Source: Firmicutes bacterium UBA7523 (GTDB lineage Bacteria > Bacillota > Dethiobacteria > Dethiobacterales > Dethiobacteraceae). Taken from it: DNA of 26,934 bases. The stretch covers positions 1 through 26,934 of the forward strand of contig DLMZ01000048.1 of the NCBI GenBank assembly GCA_002479415.1. The letters are read 5' to 3'. Below are positions 1 to 7,024 of this stretch, piece by piece. Under the pieces are notes generated by a model. It did no database searches and was not told the DNA's origin. It was given only the letters and a program-made list of their open reading frames with translations. A program made the translations under genes and the position numbers. Within the stretch, counting starts at the first letter, position 1, and the number at the start of each line of letters is the position of its first letter.

Positions 1-434
1 GCACAGTAAACTACGCATACGACCCTGTCGGCAACCGCACAAGCGAAAACGACACCCTCTATACCTACGACGACGCCAATCGCCTTATCCAAGTCGGGGA
101 AACGCCTTACCTTTACGACGCCAAAGGCAACCTGATTTCAACCGACACCGTCAGCTACCAGTACGACTACGAAAACAGGCTCACCGTATACTCAGACGGC
201 AGCAACACCACACACTATACCTACGACGGGGACGGCAACCGCATCAGCCAGAGTATCTCAGGATTTATTAATGAGACATGTCAATATATCTATGACATAA
301 ACAGAGGACTTCCCTACTTGCTTGTAGAAAACAACGTTGCTGGAAGCAGCAATTACGCTTACGCCGGGCGGATACTTAACCAGTTTTGCAACTTTAGACT
401 GTCATTTCAGGTGATGGTATTTTCTTTTGAGTGA
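1..434 (+). pseudogene. RHS/YD-repeat protein fragment, 5' cut by window, 3' eroded
   Basis: The frame is open from base 3 to the TGA at 432-434. It encodes successive YD-type repeats: YAYDPVGNRTSEN, YTYDDANRLIQVG, YLYDAKGNLIST, YQYDYENRLTVY and YTYDGDGNRISQ. These are typical of the core shell of RHS proteins, which enclose a variable C-terminal toxin. After YIYDINRGLPYLLVENN the match becomes degenerate (YAYAGRILN, then unrelated residues). No conserved RHS core end (DPxGxxD-like) or toxin domain follows, so the 3' part looks deleted or decayed. The 5' end lies outside the window. Codon choice (tac, gac, acc, ggc) is strongly C-ending, unlike the AT-richer genes downstream, which suggests horizontal acquisition. 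The alternative is the intact last part of an RHS protein with a very short tip, which I think less likely. Confidence 0.75.
294..346 (+). repeat. Direct repeat copy 1 (RHS segment)
   Basis: This 53-base stretch matches 878-930 at about 44 of 53 positions by hand count, same orientation, offset 584. It encodes YD-INRGLPYLLVENN within the RHS frame. The repeats flank the small membrane-protein gene at 504-884. Confidence 0.7.
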
Positions 435-503
435 GAATTGATATCTGGTAACTTACTTATTGAAGCAGAAGGTGAGAATGCGGGGTGGCTACTTATTTTG
501 TTT

Positions 504-884
504 ATGAAGAGATTAATTGTAGTGCTAATTGTTGGAGGCATTTTTATTATTAGTGCTAATTTGAGGTTCAATTATTTTTGTATTGAATCAACGGATGGAG
601 TAGCTATTTTCAAGAATGAAATTGAGATAACGAATGATAAAATTGAAATTAAAGATGGGATGCTCGCAAATAGTTCAAGGTACGTAAAAGGCTATAAATA
701 TTACATCAAAGGGGATGCTTTATATATAAAGGTCTACACATCTTTAATAATAAAACCTGGCCCAACGAAACTGGGACATATAAATCTAACAATTAATGAA
801 GATACATCTGGGATAAATTATGTTTACTTGCAAGGAAGGAATAGAGCGGATACGGAGCTAATATGGGAGAGGAGTACGACATAA
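504..884 (+). CDS. Small membrane-anchored or secreted hypothetical protein (126 aa)
   Basis: I do not recognise the family. From the ATG at 504 the protein begins MKRLIVVLIVGGIFIISANL, one hydrophobic segment of about 15 residues preceded by KR. It is therefore an N-terminal anchor or signal peptide. The remainder is hydrophilic with alternating beta-type segments (KIEIKDGML, KYYIKGDALYIKVY, INLTINED) and ends YVYLQGRNRADTELIW. An upstream TTG at 438 would add 22 residues and hide the hydrophobic start, so 504 is preferred. No good ribosome binding site is visible; GGGGTGG at 482-488 is too far away. Base composition is clearly more AT-rich than the RHS fragment before it. The stop lies inside the second RHS echo. 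Its place between two RHS repeat copies would suit an immunity or accessory gene of an RHS system, but that is inference only. Confidence 0.6.
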   Translation: MKRLIVVLIVGGIFIISANLRFNYFCIESTDGVAIFKNEIEITNDKIEIKDGMLANSSRYVKGYKYYIKGDALYIKVYTSLIIKPGPTKLGHINLTINEDTSGINYVYLQGRNRADTELIWERSTT

Positions 885-943
885 GCAGAGGACTTTCTTG
901 TTTGCTTGGAGAAAACAACGGTGATGGAAATCTAACCAAGTGA
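863..943 (+). pseudogene. Short RHS echo, remnant frame
   Basis: Starting at an in-frame ATG at 863, this 26-codon frame reads EEYDISRGLSCLLGENNGDG and ends at the TGA at 941-943. It parallels the RHS fragment's YIYDINRGLPYLLVENN. It overlaps the end of the preceding gene in another frame. It looks like the scar of a second RHS module, not an expressed gene. Confidence 0.5.
878..930 (+). repeat. Direct repeat copy 2 (RHS segment)
   Basis: Partner of 294-346, about 83% identical by eye. Most differences fall in the block encoding PYLLV versus SCLLG. See the finding on the flanked cassette. Confidence 0.7.
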
Positions 944-973
944 TTCAAGTAACCTTTTCGAGGGGGCTTCTAA

Positions 974-1546
974 TTGAAAAAGCGCTTGTTTGTTTTTTTA
1001 TGTATTGCAATTACTTCTTTTATGTTGATCGGGTGTTCAGCTATTCCACCCAAAAGCGTGGTTTCTAACTTCTTGGATTCGGTAATTGCAGGGGATCTTG
1101 AAAAAGCTGGGACATATGTCTACCGAGAAGATGAGAATAAAGATTTCTTTGAGGACTTAATACCTCTGAAGGAAGACAGGGAAGATTTTGCCAAGATAAT
1201 TCTTTCCCGTTTATCATATGAAATACATTCGCAGGAAATTAGCGGCGGTGAAGCCACGGTAACCACTGCAATTACATCTCCGGATCTTGTGCGGATAGTC
1301 ACAAAGTCATTGACTGAGCTAATCCCCATGGCTTTTGCCATGGCATTTTCCGATGGGGGTGATGATGAAATGGATGCGTTTGTGGAGCAATACTTTACAA
1401 ACAGTATATCTGATCCAAATGCACCTACCACAACCACAAAAGTGGATATCAAGCTGAGTAAAGTCGACGGCAAGTGGCTTGTAGTTCCGGATGACAAGCT
1501 TTTGAATGCAATGACCGGGAATATAGTGAAGGCATTTCAGGATTAG
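974..1546 (+). CDS. Lipoprotein with DUF4878/NTF2-like fold (190 aa)
   Basis: The TTG start at 974 follows a GAGGGGGC ribosome binding site at about 960-967. The N-terminus MKKRLFVFLCIAITSFMLIGC is a lipoprotein signal with lipobox L18-I19-G20-C21, so the mature protein should be anchored to the outer face of the membrane. The mature part starts with PPKSVVSNFLDSVIAGDLEKA, the helix typical of small secreted NTF2-like domains (DUF4878/DUF5105-type). It ends with a beta strand, DGKWLVVPDDKLLNAMTGN, which also fits that fold. No catalytic motif is visible and the biological role is unknown. It is single-gene, followed by a strong terminator at 1571-1607. The lipoprotein call is firm and the domain call moderate. 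Confidence 0.8.
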   Translation: MKKRLFVFLCIAITSFMLIGCSAIPPKSVVSNFLDSVIAGDLEKAGTYVYREDENKDFFEDLIPLKEDREDFAKIILSRLSYEIHSQEISGGEATVTTAITSPDLVRIVTKSLTELIPMAFAMAFSDGGDDEMDAFVEQYFTNSISDPNAPTTTTKVDIKLSKVDGKWLVVPDDKLLNAMTGNIVKAFQD

Positions 1547-1570
1547 CAACATGCGCTGTTGCCGGTGACG

Positions 1571-1607
1571 ACCGGAACCCATTAATAGGTTTCCGGTTTT
1601 TATTTTT
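1571..1607 (+). terminator. Rho-independent terminator after lipoprotein gene
   Basis: ACCGGAACCC (1571-1580) pairs with GGTTTCCGGT (1588-1597) with one mismatch, around a short AT loop. A T-rich run (ttttatttttacc) follows. It isolates the RHS/lipoprotein region from the housekeeping block. Confidence 0.8.
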
Positions 1608-1662
1608 ACCTTGCTCTGTGGGAGCAGGTAAACGGCTATTTTTGTGGAAAACAATTAAGGTT

Positions 1663-3069
1663 ATGAACCAAACACTACTGCCTGTTTTAAATCAATTGCA
1701 TGAGCATATCCGGAGAGGAAATGTTAGGTTGCATGTGCCCGGCCATGGCGGGGGAGGGGGGATTCCGTCCCATCTTCCGTTGCTTTTTAAAGAATTGGCG
1801 AAGTATGACTTGACGGAGCTTGCTGGGCTTGATGATTTGCATAACCCCTCGGGGGTGATTCGTGATGCTCAGGAGCTGGCGGCAGCGGCTTTTGCTGCGG
1901 AGGAATCATACTTTCTTGTAAACGGGGCAAGTTCAGGGGTAATGGCCATGCTTCTTGCTGTCTGCGGCCCTGGGGATAAGGTATTAGTTCCGCGGAATGC
2001 TCACAGCTCTGTTTATCACGGGCTTATATTTTCCGGCGCAGAGCCCTGGTATCTTCCTGTAGCGGAGGACGGGGGATTTCCTCTGAATGTAACTGTGGAT
2101 GCGGTAAGTGAAGGGTTTAGATGTTGTCCCGGTGCAAAAGCATTAATAGTGACAAGCCCCAGCTATTATGGCGTTTGTGCTGACATTAAAGAGATAGAAA
2201 AAGTTGTCCGCAGAAATAATGCGATTCTTCTGCTTGATGAAGCGCATGGAGCCCATTTTGGCTTTTCAGACAAGCTTCCTCCGGCAGGCTTGTCAGCCGA
2301 CCTGCGGGTACAAAGCTGGCATAAAACATTGGGGGCGCTTACGCCTGGTGCGGTACTTCACCGTCAGGGTGGTCAGATAGATTCGTTTCGTTTAAGAGCG
2401 GCTTTAAGATCGGTTCAGACGAGCAGCCCCTCTTACCCGCTGCTCCTTTCTCTGGATGCGGCCCGTAAACAGATGGCTTTGCAGGGTAGGGAGCTATGGG
2501 ATAGTGTTTGCTGTATGGCGGAGACTTTGCGGGATTCCTTGAAAGGGGTTATTCCTCTATTGGAGCGTGAAGCGGTGAGGGACAAGGGTTTTGACTTAGA
2601 TATTACAAGGTTAACCTTGCTAACCGGTACGGCTGGAATAAACGGAATAACAGCTTCAGGGTTAATTAGGGAGGCCGGTGTTGATACGGAGTTGGCTTAT
2701 GTCGACCATGTTCTTGCAATTCTAGGCATGGGGTTTTCCGCATTGGAGCTGGAAAAGGTAACGTCTGCGTTTAAGCAGTTGAAAGGATTGGATGGGGGAG
2801 AAGCTGTGGTTTTTCCCGCTGTCCCAGCTGCAGAGCCGGTATTATCGCTGCGGCAGGCTTGGTTTAGCCCGTCTCGGAATGTTTCTCTTCGCGATGCCGT
2901 GGGAGAAGTGTCGGCCACCTTTGTTGTACCTTACCCGCCGGGGATACCAGTTTTGGCTGTGGGGGAGAGGGTTTCGGAAAAGGCTGCCGATTATCTGGAA
3001 GCGGCGGTAACCGGAGGAATAGAGTTGCGCGGCCTTGATAGCTATGGCCGTTTGCGTATTTGTATATGA
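1663..3069 (+). CDS. Orn/Lys/Arg decarboxylase family PLP enzyme (YaaO/SpeA-like, 468 aa)
   Basis: This is a fold-type I PLP decarboxylase of basic amino acids (prokaryotic arginine/lysine/ornithine decarboxylase family, clostridial/Bacillus short form). Visible motifs are HVPGHGGG near the N-terminus, ASSGVMAM (phosphate binding), SPSYYGV, DEAHGAH (D192 contacts the pyridine ring, H195 stacks) and SWHKTLGALT with the Schiff-base lysine K221. The substrate cannot be told from sequence; arginine or lysine is most usual for such YaaO homologues. The start at ATG 1663 puts MNQTLLPVLNQL first, as in the family. AAGG sits only 2 bases before it, so an upstream GTG at 1618 or TTG at 1642 cannot be excluded. 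It is the first gene of the block with tmk, as yaaO-tmk in B. subtilis, with an 11-base gap. Confidence 0.88.
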   Translation: MNQTLLPVLNQLHEHIRRGNVRLHVPGHGGGGGIPSHLPLLFKELAKYDLTELAGLDDLHNPSGVIRDAQELAAAAFAAEESYFLVNGASSGVMAMLLAVCGPGDKVLVPRNAHSSVYHGLIFSGAEPWYLPVAEDGGFPLNVTVDAVSEGFRCCPGAKALIVTSPSYYGVCADIKEIEKVVRRNNAILLLDEAHGAHFGFSDKLPPAGLSADLRVQSWHKTLGALTPGAVLHRQGGQIDSFRLRAALRSVQTSSPSYPLLLSLDAARKQMALQGRELWDSVCCMAETLRDSLKGVIPLLEREAVRDKGFDLDITRLTLLTGTAGINGITASGLIREAGVDTELAYVDHVLAILGMGFSALELEKVTSAFKQLKGLDGGEAVVFPAVPAAEPVLSLRQAWFSPSRNVSLRDAVGEVSATFVVPYPPGIPVLAVGERVSEKAADYLEAAVTGGIELRGLDSYGRLRICI

Positions 3070-3080
3070 AGAGGTGTATT

Positions 3081-3701
3081 ATGGCGAAGAAAGGTATTTT
3101 TATAAGCTTGGAAGGGCCAGACGGAGCAGGGAAAACAACTCAGCTGCAGCTTATTGCTCAAAAAGCGGCCCAATTAGGCATTGAAACGGTATGTACAAGG
3201 GAGCCCGGCGGGACAGCGGTTAGTGATGCGATTAGAGAAGTTCTGCTTGACCCGCGCTATGGGGAGATTACGCCGTTAACCGAGGTATTTTTGTATGCGG
3301 CGGCACGGGCTCAGCTCTATAGTGAAATCATTGCTCCTGCACTTTTGGACGGCAAGCTGGTGCTTTGCGACCGATTTATCGATTCATCGCTGGCTTACCA
3401 GGTGTATGGCGGAGGCGTTGACTGGGATTTTGTTTTGAATATTAACTTAAAAGCGGTGCAGGAGCGGTTGCCTGACCGTACATTTATTTTGGATTTGCCG
3501 CCGGATGTAGGCTTTTCTCGCCGGGCCGGTGTGGCAGCCGACCGCATCGAGCAAAAATCGTCGAATTTTCACAGCCGTGTCAGACAGGGCTTTTTAGAAA
3601 TTTCCCGACGCTTTCCCGAAAGAATAGTGGTTATTAACGGAGAGCAGGATGCTGATGAGGTATTTCGCAATATTTGGGATGGTATTGCTCATCTTTTATA
3701 A
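3081..3701 (+). CDS. tmk: Thymidylate kinase (206 aa)
   Basis: It phosphorylates dTMP to dTDP with ATP in the cytoplasm, a required step in dTTP synthesis. The P-loop GPDGAGKTT is at residues 12-20. TREPGGT, DRFIDSSLAYQ and a lid with ADRIEQ are all present. Length is normal for the family. ATG 3081 is chosen because GAGG at 3071-3074 lies 6 bases upstream; earlier in-frame starts at 3060 and 3066 overlap the previous stop and lack a site. It is probably cotranscribed with the decarboxylase. In B. subtilis tmk is followed by yaaQ and yaaR; here holB comes next. Confidence 0.96.
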   Translation: MAKKGIFISLEGPDGAGKTTQLQLIAQKAAQLGIETVCTREPGGTAVSDAIREVLLDPRYGEITPLTEVFLYAAARAQLYSEIIAPALLDGKLVLCDRFIDSSLAYQVYGGGVDWDFVLNINLKAVQERLPDRTFILDLPPDVGFSRRAGVAADRIEQKSSNFHSRVRQGFLEISRRFPERIVVINGEQDADEVFRNIWDGIAHLL

Positions 3702-3723
3702 CGTACCACGTAATGTCCAGGTG

Positions 3724-3732
3724 TGGTATAAT
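3724..3732 (+). promoter_or_regulatory. Extended -10 promoter before holB
   Basis: TGGTATAAT is a consensus extended -10 (TATAAT at 3727-3732). No good -35 is seen at the right distance (3704-3709 reads taccac). It lies 28 bases before the holB ATG, in the 53-base gap after tmk. Confidence 0.55.
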
Positions 3733-3754
3733 AACTAGTATTGAGGTTTTAATT

Positions 3755-4750
3755 ATGGGCTTTGATGAAATATATGGCCAGAATCAAATAATACAGGCTC
3801 TTCGCTCCTCCCTTCGTTCCGGGAAGGCGGCTCATGCTTTTTTATTTTTTGGCCCACCGGGAATAGGCAAAAAAAAACTGGCTGTGGCTTTAGCCAGTGC
3901 ATTAAACTGTTCGCAAATGGCCGATGATTTTTGCAGTCAGTGTGATTCGTGCAAAAAAATTGCCGCAGGGAAACATCCGGATATTAACTTGATTGTCCCT
4001 GAGGGCAAATCAGTGAAGATCGAACAAATCAGGCAACTTAAAAAAAGAGCTTCATTAAAACCGCACGAAGCTCTTTACCAGGTATTTATCCTTGATTTAA
4101 CAGGCATTATAACCCCAGAAGCGGCTAACAGTCTGCTTAAAGTATTGGAAGAACCGCCTCCGGGTACAGTCTTTATTCTTCTTAGTGAAAATCCGGGAAG
4201 CTTGCCTCCTACTATTGTTTCTCGGTGTCAGCTCTTTCATCTGCAAAGATTGGACAGGGAATGTATGGGGAAGCTTTTATGCATGCTGCCGGATGCCCAC
4301 AGAGAACGGGCACTTGCTTTGGCGGAAGGGATTCCCGGCAAAGCGCTGTCAATGGAAGACATGACTCCTTGGTTGGAATTATATAGAGAAGCATCTGAGG
4401 TGCTTTCTTCTTTTTCGGAGAAAGCAGGAACAGCCATGTTGTGTAATGGGCTAGTTGAGAAAAAAAACTTACCGGAAATCTTGGATGTGCTTTTGATGCT
4501 GCTTCGTGATTTGCTGGTTATGCAGTCAACGGGAGAGCAGTGCCTTTTGCTTTGTCGAGAACATCTGGATATTATTAATAAGTTTATAGGTGAATGGCCC
4601 GAAGATGTAACAATCAAGTTTATTGAAGAAATATTAGTTTTGCAGAAGAATATGCGCAGCCCGGTTAATCTCCGCCTTGCTTTGGAGTTGACATTGAGGC
4701 GTATGAAGGAGGCTTTTGAAAGTGCAAACAGTTATAGGCGTCCGCTTTAA
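3755..4750 (+). CDS. holB: DNA polymerase III delta' subunit (331 aa)
   Basis: This is a clamp-loader AAA+ subunit that, with delta and tau/gamma, loads the beta clamp on DNA. The Walker A-like GPPGIGKKK is at residues 33-41. A four-Cys zinc module lies at C52, C60, C63 and C66, and LKVLEEPP is followed by the SRC motif at 156-158, where arginine acts as the finger on the neighbour's ATP. The C-terminal collar domain is present and the length is usual. ATG 3755 is preferred over the in-frame start at 3674, which lies inside tmk. GAGG at 3743-3746 is 8 bases upstream and an extended -10 promoter precedes it. Its 3' end overlaps the next gene by 29 bases, so translation is probably coupled. Confidence 0.93.
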   Translation: MGFDEIYGQNQIIQALRSSLRSGKAAHAFLFFGPPGIGKKKLAVALASALNCSQMADDFCSQCDSCKKIAAGKHPDINLIVPEGKSVKIEQIRQLKKRASLKPHEALYQVFILDLTGIITPEAANSLLKVLEEPPPGTVFILLSENPGSLPPTIVSRCQLFHLQRLDRECMGKLLCMLPDAHRERALALAEGIPGKALSMEDMTPWLELYREASEVLSSFSEKAGTAMLCNGLVEKKNLPEILDVLLMLLRDLLVMQSTGEQCLLLCREHLDIINKFIGEWPEDVTIKFIEEILVLQKNMRSPVNLRLALELTLRRMKEAFESANSYRRPL

Positions 4751-5432
4751 AAAAGCGGGGAAAATTTATTATTTTGATCCTGATAATAAAGAGCTTGCTC
4801 TCGGCGGGTTTGTAATAGTAGAGACGTCCCGAGGCCAGGAGTTTGGTGAAATTGTAGTGGGTCCCAAACAGGTGTCTCCCGAGGAAGTAGTTCAGCCTTT
4901 AAAGAAGGTAATTCGTGCATCCACGGAAGAGGATTGTCAAAAAATCCTGGAAAATAGGCAAAAGGAAGAGGAAGCGTTTGACGCCGCTTTGGAAAAAATT
5001 CAAGAACATGCTTTAGATATGAAGCTTGTTGATGTGGAGTATACTTTTGACCGCTCTAAAGTAATTTTTTACTTTACAGCGGAGGGCAGGGTTGATTTTC
5101 GGGAACTGGTTAAAGATCTGGCAGCTATCTTTAGAACAAGAATTGAGCTAAGGCAAATTGGGGTAAGAGACGAAGCAAAAATGATTGGCGGGTTGGGACC
5201 TTGCGGCCGCATATTATGTTGTCACAGTTTCTTAGGAGAGTTTGAGCCTGTTTCCATCCGTATGGCAAAAGATCAAAACCTGTCATTAAACCCCACTAAA
5301 ATATCTGGAGTTTGCGGACGCTTAATGTGTTGCCTTCGCTATGAGTCCGAATCATATGAAGAGATTAGGGCAGAGCAACAGAATGGTCTAAACGGAACAG
5401 AAGCAGATATGCGTATTTTTGAAAAAGAATAA
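4722..5432 (+). CDS. ricT: RicT/YaaT, PSP1-domain Fe-S protein (236 aa)
   Basis: This is the PSP1-family subunit of the RicA-RicF-RicT (Y-) complex, which binds iron-sulfur clusters, directs RNase Y processing of mRNAs and influences Spo0A phosphorylation in B. subtilis. The cysteine signature is complete: C161, C166, C167 in PCGRILCC and C198, C203, C204 in VCGRLMCC. GTG 4722 is chosen because AAGGAGG at 4706-4712 is 9 bases away; the TTG at 4716 is only 3 bases from it. It overlaps holB by 29 bases, as in the B. subtilis holB-yaaT order. The replication regulator yabA, expected next, is missing. Neither ricA nor ricF is in the window. Confidence 0.93.
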   Translation: MQTVIGVRFKKAGKIYYFDPDNKELALGGFVIVETSRGQEFGEIVVGPKQVSPEEVVQPLKKVIRASTEEDCQKILENRQKEEEAFDAALEKIQEHALDMKLVDVEYTFDRSKVIFYFTAEGRVDFRELVKDLAAIFRTRIELRQIGVRDEAKMIGGLGPCGRILCCHSFLGEFEPVSIRMAKDQNLSLNPTKISGVCGRLMCCLRYESESYEEIRAEQQNGLNGTEADMRIFEKE

Positions 5433-5464
5433 TAATATTTGGCGTCAGTTATGGAGGGCATAAA

Positions 5465-6292
5465 ATGGCTATGGGTTCGTTATATCTTTGTCCAACTCCT
5501 TTGGGTAACTTAGAAGACATAACGCTGCGTGTGCTGAGGATATTAAAGGAATCGTCCTGGATTGCGGCGGAAGATACGCGGCATACACGCAAGCTTCTTA
5601 GTCATTTTGATATTCATGTGCCACTTATCAGTTATCATGAACATAACAAGAATAAAAAAACACAATATATTATTGAGTTGTTATTAGCCGGAGATGATGT
5701 GTCTCTCGTCAGCGATGCAGGTACGCCGGGTATTGCCGATCCGGGAGAAGAATTAGTAAAAGAGGCGATTGCCAGCGGGATAACTGTGACTGCGTTGCCT
5801 GGTCCTGTGGCTGCCATAACAGCTTTGTCTGCGTCGGGTTTACCCTCGACGCCATTTTCATTTTACGGATTTATTTCCCCCAGGGGAAAATCAAGAAAAA
5901 ATATGCTGGCCGAGATAGAAGGAGAAACCAAGACGTCTGTATTTTACGAAGCTCCCCACCGTTTACTAAAGACTTTATCTGAGTTATCTTTAATTACTCC
6001 AAGTGAGAGGCATGTTGTAGTTGCAAGAGAATTGACAAAAATTCATGAGGAGTTTATTCGCGGGACTTTGGATACGGTATTAAATCATTTTACGCAAAAT
6101 CCCCCCCGGGGAGAATGTACTGTTATTCTAGAAAAGAAAATTGAAAAAATGGAAATTAACATGGATGCAAATACGTTGGTGGAAGAGCTGGTTTCGACAG
6201 GATTCGACAAGAGAGATGCTATTCGTGAAGCAGCATGCCGCCTCGGTCTCCCGCGACGGGATGTTTATAATGAAATACACAAAAAAAAATAA
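5465..6292 (+). CDS. rsmI: 16S rRNA (cytidine1402-2'-O)-methyltransferase (275 aa)
   Basis: An SAM-dependent tetrapyrrole-methylase-fold enzyme that 2'-O-methylates C1402 in the decoding centre of 16S rRNA. Family motifs in order: LYLCPTPLGNLEDIT at the N-terminus, AAEDTRHTRKLL, SDAGTPGIADPG, LPGPVAAITALSASGLP, FYGFI and FYEAPHRL. The C-terminal helical tail GLPRRDVYNEIHKKK is also typical. The ATG follows GGAGGG at 5453-5458 by 6 bases. It corresponds to B. subtilis yabC-region rsmI upstream of abrB. The stop codon lies inside the shared hairpin at 6288-6318. Two TTCGACA elements occur in its 3' part (see findings). Confidence 0.95.
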   Translation: MAMGSLYLCPTPLGNLEDITLRVLRILKESSWIAAEDTRHTRKLLSHFDIHVPLISYHEHNKNKKTQYIIELLLAGDDVSLVSDAGTPGIADPGEELVKEAIASGITVTALPGPVAAITALSASGLPSTPFSFYGFISPRGKSRKNMLAEIEGETKTSVFYEAPHRLLKTLSELSLITPSERHVVVARELTKIHEEFIRGTLDTVLNHFTQNPPRGECTVILEKKIEKMEINMDANTLVEELVSTGFDKRDAIREAACRLGLPRRDVYNEIHKKK

Positions 6293-6318
6293 GAAGCAAG
6301 TAAAACTTGCTTCTTATT
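6288..6318 (-). terminator. Terminator of abrB, shared with rsmI end
   Basis: A perfect 14-bp stem: 6288-6301 pairs with 6305-6318, with loop AAA. Read on the - strand it is followed by a run of nine T (6281-6289), so it is a strong terminator for abrB. On the + strand there is no T run. Both stop codons lie within it. Confidence 0.88.
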
Positions 6319-6559
6319 CGGCAGCCATTTCCTTAATGCACTCGTCACAGATAATGCGGCCTTTATAGTGTAATACTTTGTCGGCATTGCCGCAAAAAAT
6401 GCAGGCAGGCTCATACTTTTTGAGGATGATTTTCTCGCTGTCCACGTAGATTTCCAAGGAATCTTTTACATCAATGCCTAGTGTTCTCCGTAGTTCAATG
6501 GGGATAACTACTCTTCCAAGCTCATCCACTTTACGTACTATTCCGGTAGATTTCAACAT
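6314..6559 (-). CDS. abrB: AbrB-family transition-state regulator with zinc-ribbon tail (81 aa)
   Basis: A swapped-hairpin DNA-binding domain comes first: STGIVRKVDELGRVVIPIELRRTLGI with the DELGR and VIP signature, residues 4-29. It is followed by a C-terminal CxxC...CxxC module (C53, C56, C71, C74) that probably binds zinc, as in many clostridial AbrB proteins and unlike the cysteine-poor B. subtilis tail. AbrB represses post-exponential and sporulation genes during growth. Start at 6559 (reverse) is preferred since GGGAGGG lies a few bases upstream; the longer in-frame start adds 11 residues that include this site. The position after rsmI matches B. subtilis, but there the gene lies next to metS, while here a B12 operon intervenes. 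Confidence 0.92.
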   Translation of the reverse strand: MLKSTGIVRKVDELGRVVIPIELRRTLGIDVKDSLEIYVDSEKIILKKYEPACIFCGNADKVLHYKGRIICDECIKEMAAE

Positions 6560-6584
6560 TTTCCCTCCCCCTATTTCAACAAGA

Positions 6585-6591
6585 TTCGACA
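6585..6591 (-). promoter_or_regulatory. Spo0A box at the abrB transcription start
   Basis: On the - strand this reads TGTCGAA, the exact core of the Spo0A binding consensus. It overlaps the expected +1 of the abrB promoter at 6598-6603. In B. subtilis, Spo0A~P represses abrB from boxes just downstream of the promoter, so placement and orientation fit. Confidence 0.6.
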
Positions 6592-6597
6592 CTCCTA

Positions 6598-6626
6598 ATT
6601 ATACCAGCAATTCCCATAAGAAGCAA
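6598..6626 (-). promoter_or_regulatory. abrB promoter, extended -10
   Basis: On the - strand TGGTATAAT is an extended -10 with TATAAT at 6603-6598. TTGCTT at 6626-6621 is a partial -35 at 17 bases. The same TTGCTT plus TGGTATAAT pair recurs at metG. Confidence 0.6.
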
Positions 6627-6789
6627 GAGTTAATTTATACAAAATTTATAAAAAAGTTAAAAAAAATGAAAAGACGGTGGATAACGGGACAGCAGGAGAA
6701 AAATATTATTCGGAGAATAATTAGGGTATTAGCTTAAGGGGGTGAAGGAAGGGGTAGTATGTGATTTAAAGTCATAGATGAATATTTTC
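6604..6789. other. Gene-free leader between abrB promoter and B12 riboswitch
   Basis: An A-rich stretch (6640-6670) is followed by a perfect 7-bp inverted repeat, ATTATTC-GGA-GAATAAT at 6705-6721, and a purine-rich segment at 6735-6754. The promoter for the B12 operon must lie here or just downstream, but I cannot identify a convincing -35/-10 pair. I see no coding potential. Confidence 0.5.
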
Positions 6790-6990
6790 AACCAGGTGCT
6801 CTTAAGAGCATAAAAGGGAATCAGGTTAAAACCCTGAGCGGTCCCGCCACTGTAACCGGGGAGCCCCGCGGCATTTAGCCACTGTTTCTGACGCAGAAAC
6901 GGGAAGGCGCCGTGATAGGCTATAATTCGGAAGCCAGGAGACCTGCCTGCTTGAAATATGCTGTTAACCTTCGCGGAAAGGGGCAGGCCA
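6790..6990 (+). ncRNA. Cobalamin riboswitch (B12 aptamer)
   Basis: Conserved elements occur in the right order: GGTGC at 6795-6799, then AAAAGGGAA, a GTCCCGCCACTGTAACCGG-like core near 6841-6860, GCCACTG, GGGAAGG at 6901-6907, and the B12 box AAGCCAGGAGACCTGCC at 6931-6947. The tail ACCTTCGCGGA near 6968-6978 is also typical of Firmicutes examples. When adenosyl- or methylcobalamin binds, the downstream terminator should form and B12 uptake be reduced. The gene directly downstream is a B12-binding lipoprotein, which agrees. Boundaries are approximate. Confidence 0.95.
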
Positions 6991-7024
6991 TAAACGATAA
7001 TATCGTTTGGTTTTGTGTTTGTAT

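Noticed and set aside
438..503. TTG start of the small membrane protein at 438
   Set aside because: It puts 22 extra residues before the KR-plus-hydrophobic anchor and has no ribosome binding site; ATG 504 gives a normal signal anchor.
3674..3754. Longer holB start inside tmk
   Set aside because: It would add 27 residues unlike the family. ATG 3755 has a ribosome binding site and promoter of its own.
6474..6737. Open frame on the + strand opposite abrB
   Set aside because: It is antisense to abrB and its promoter, has no ribosome binding site, and its residues show no domain.
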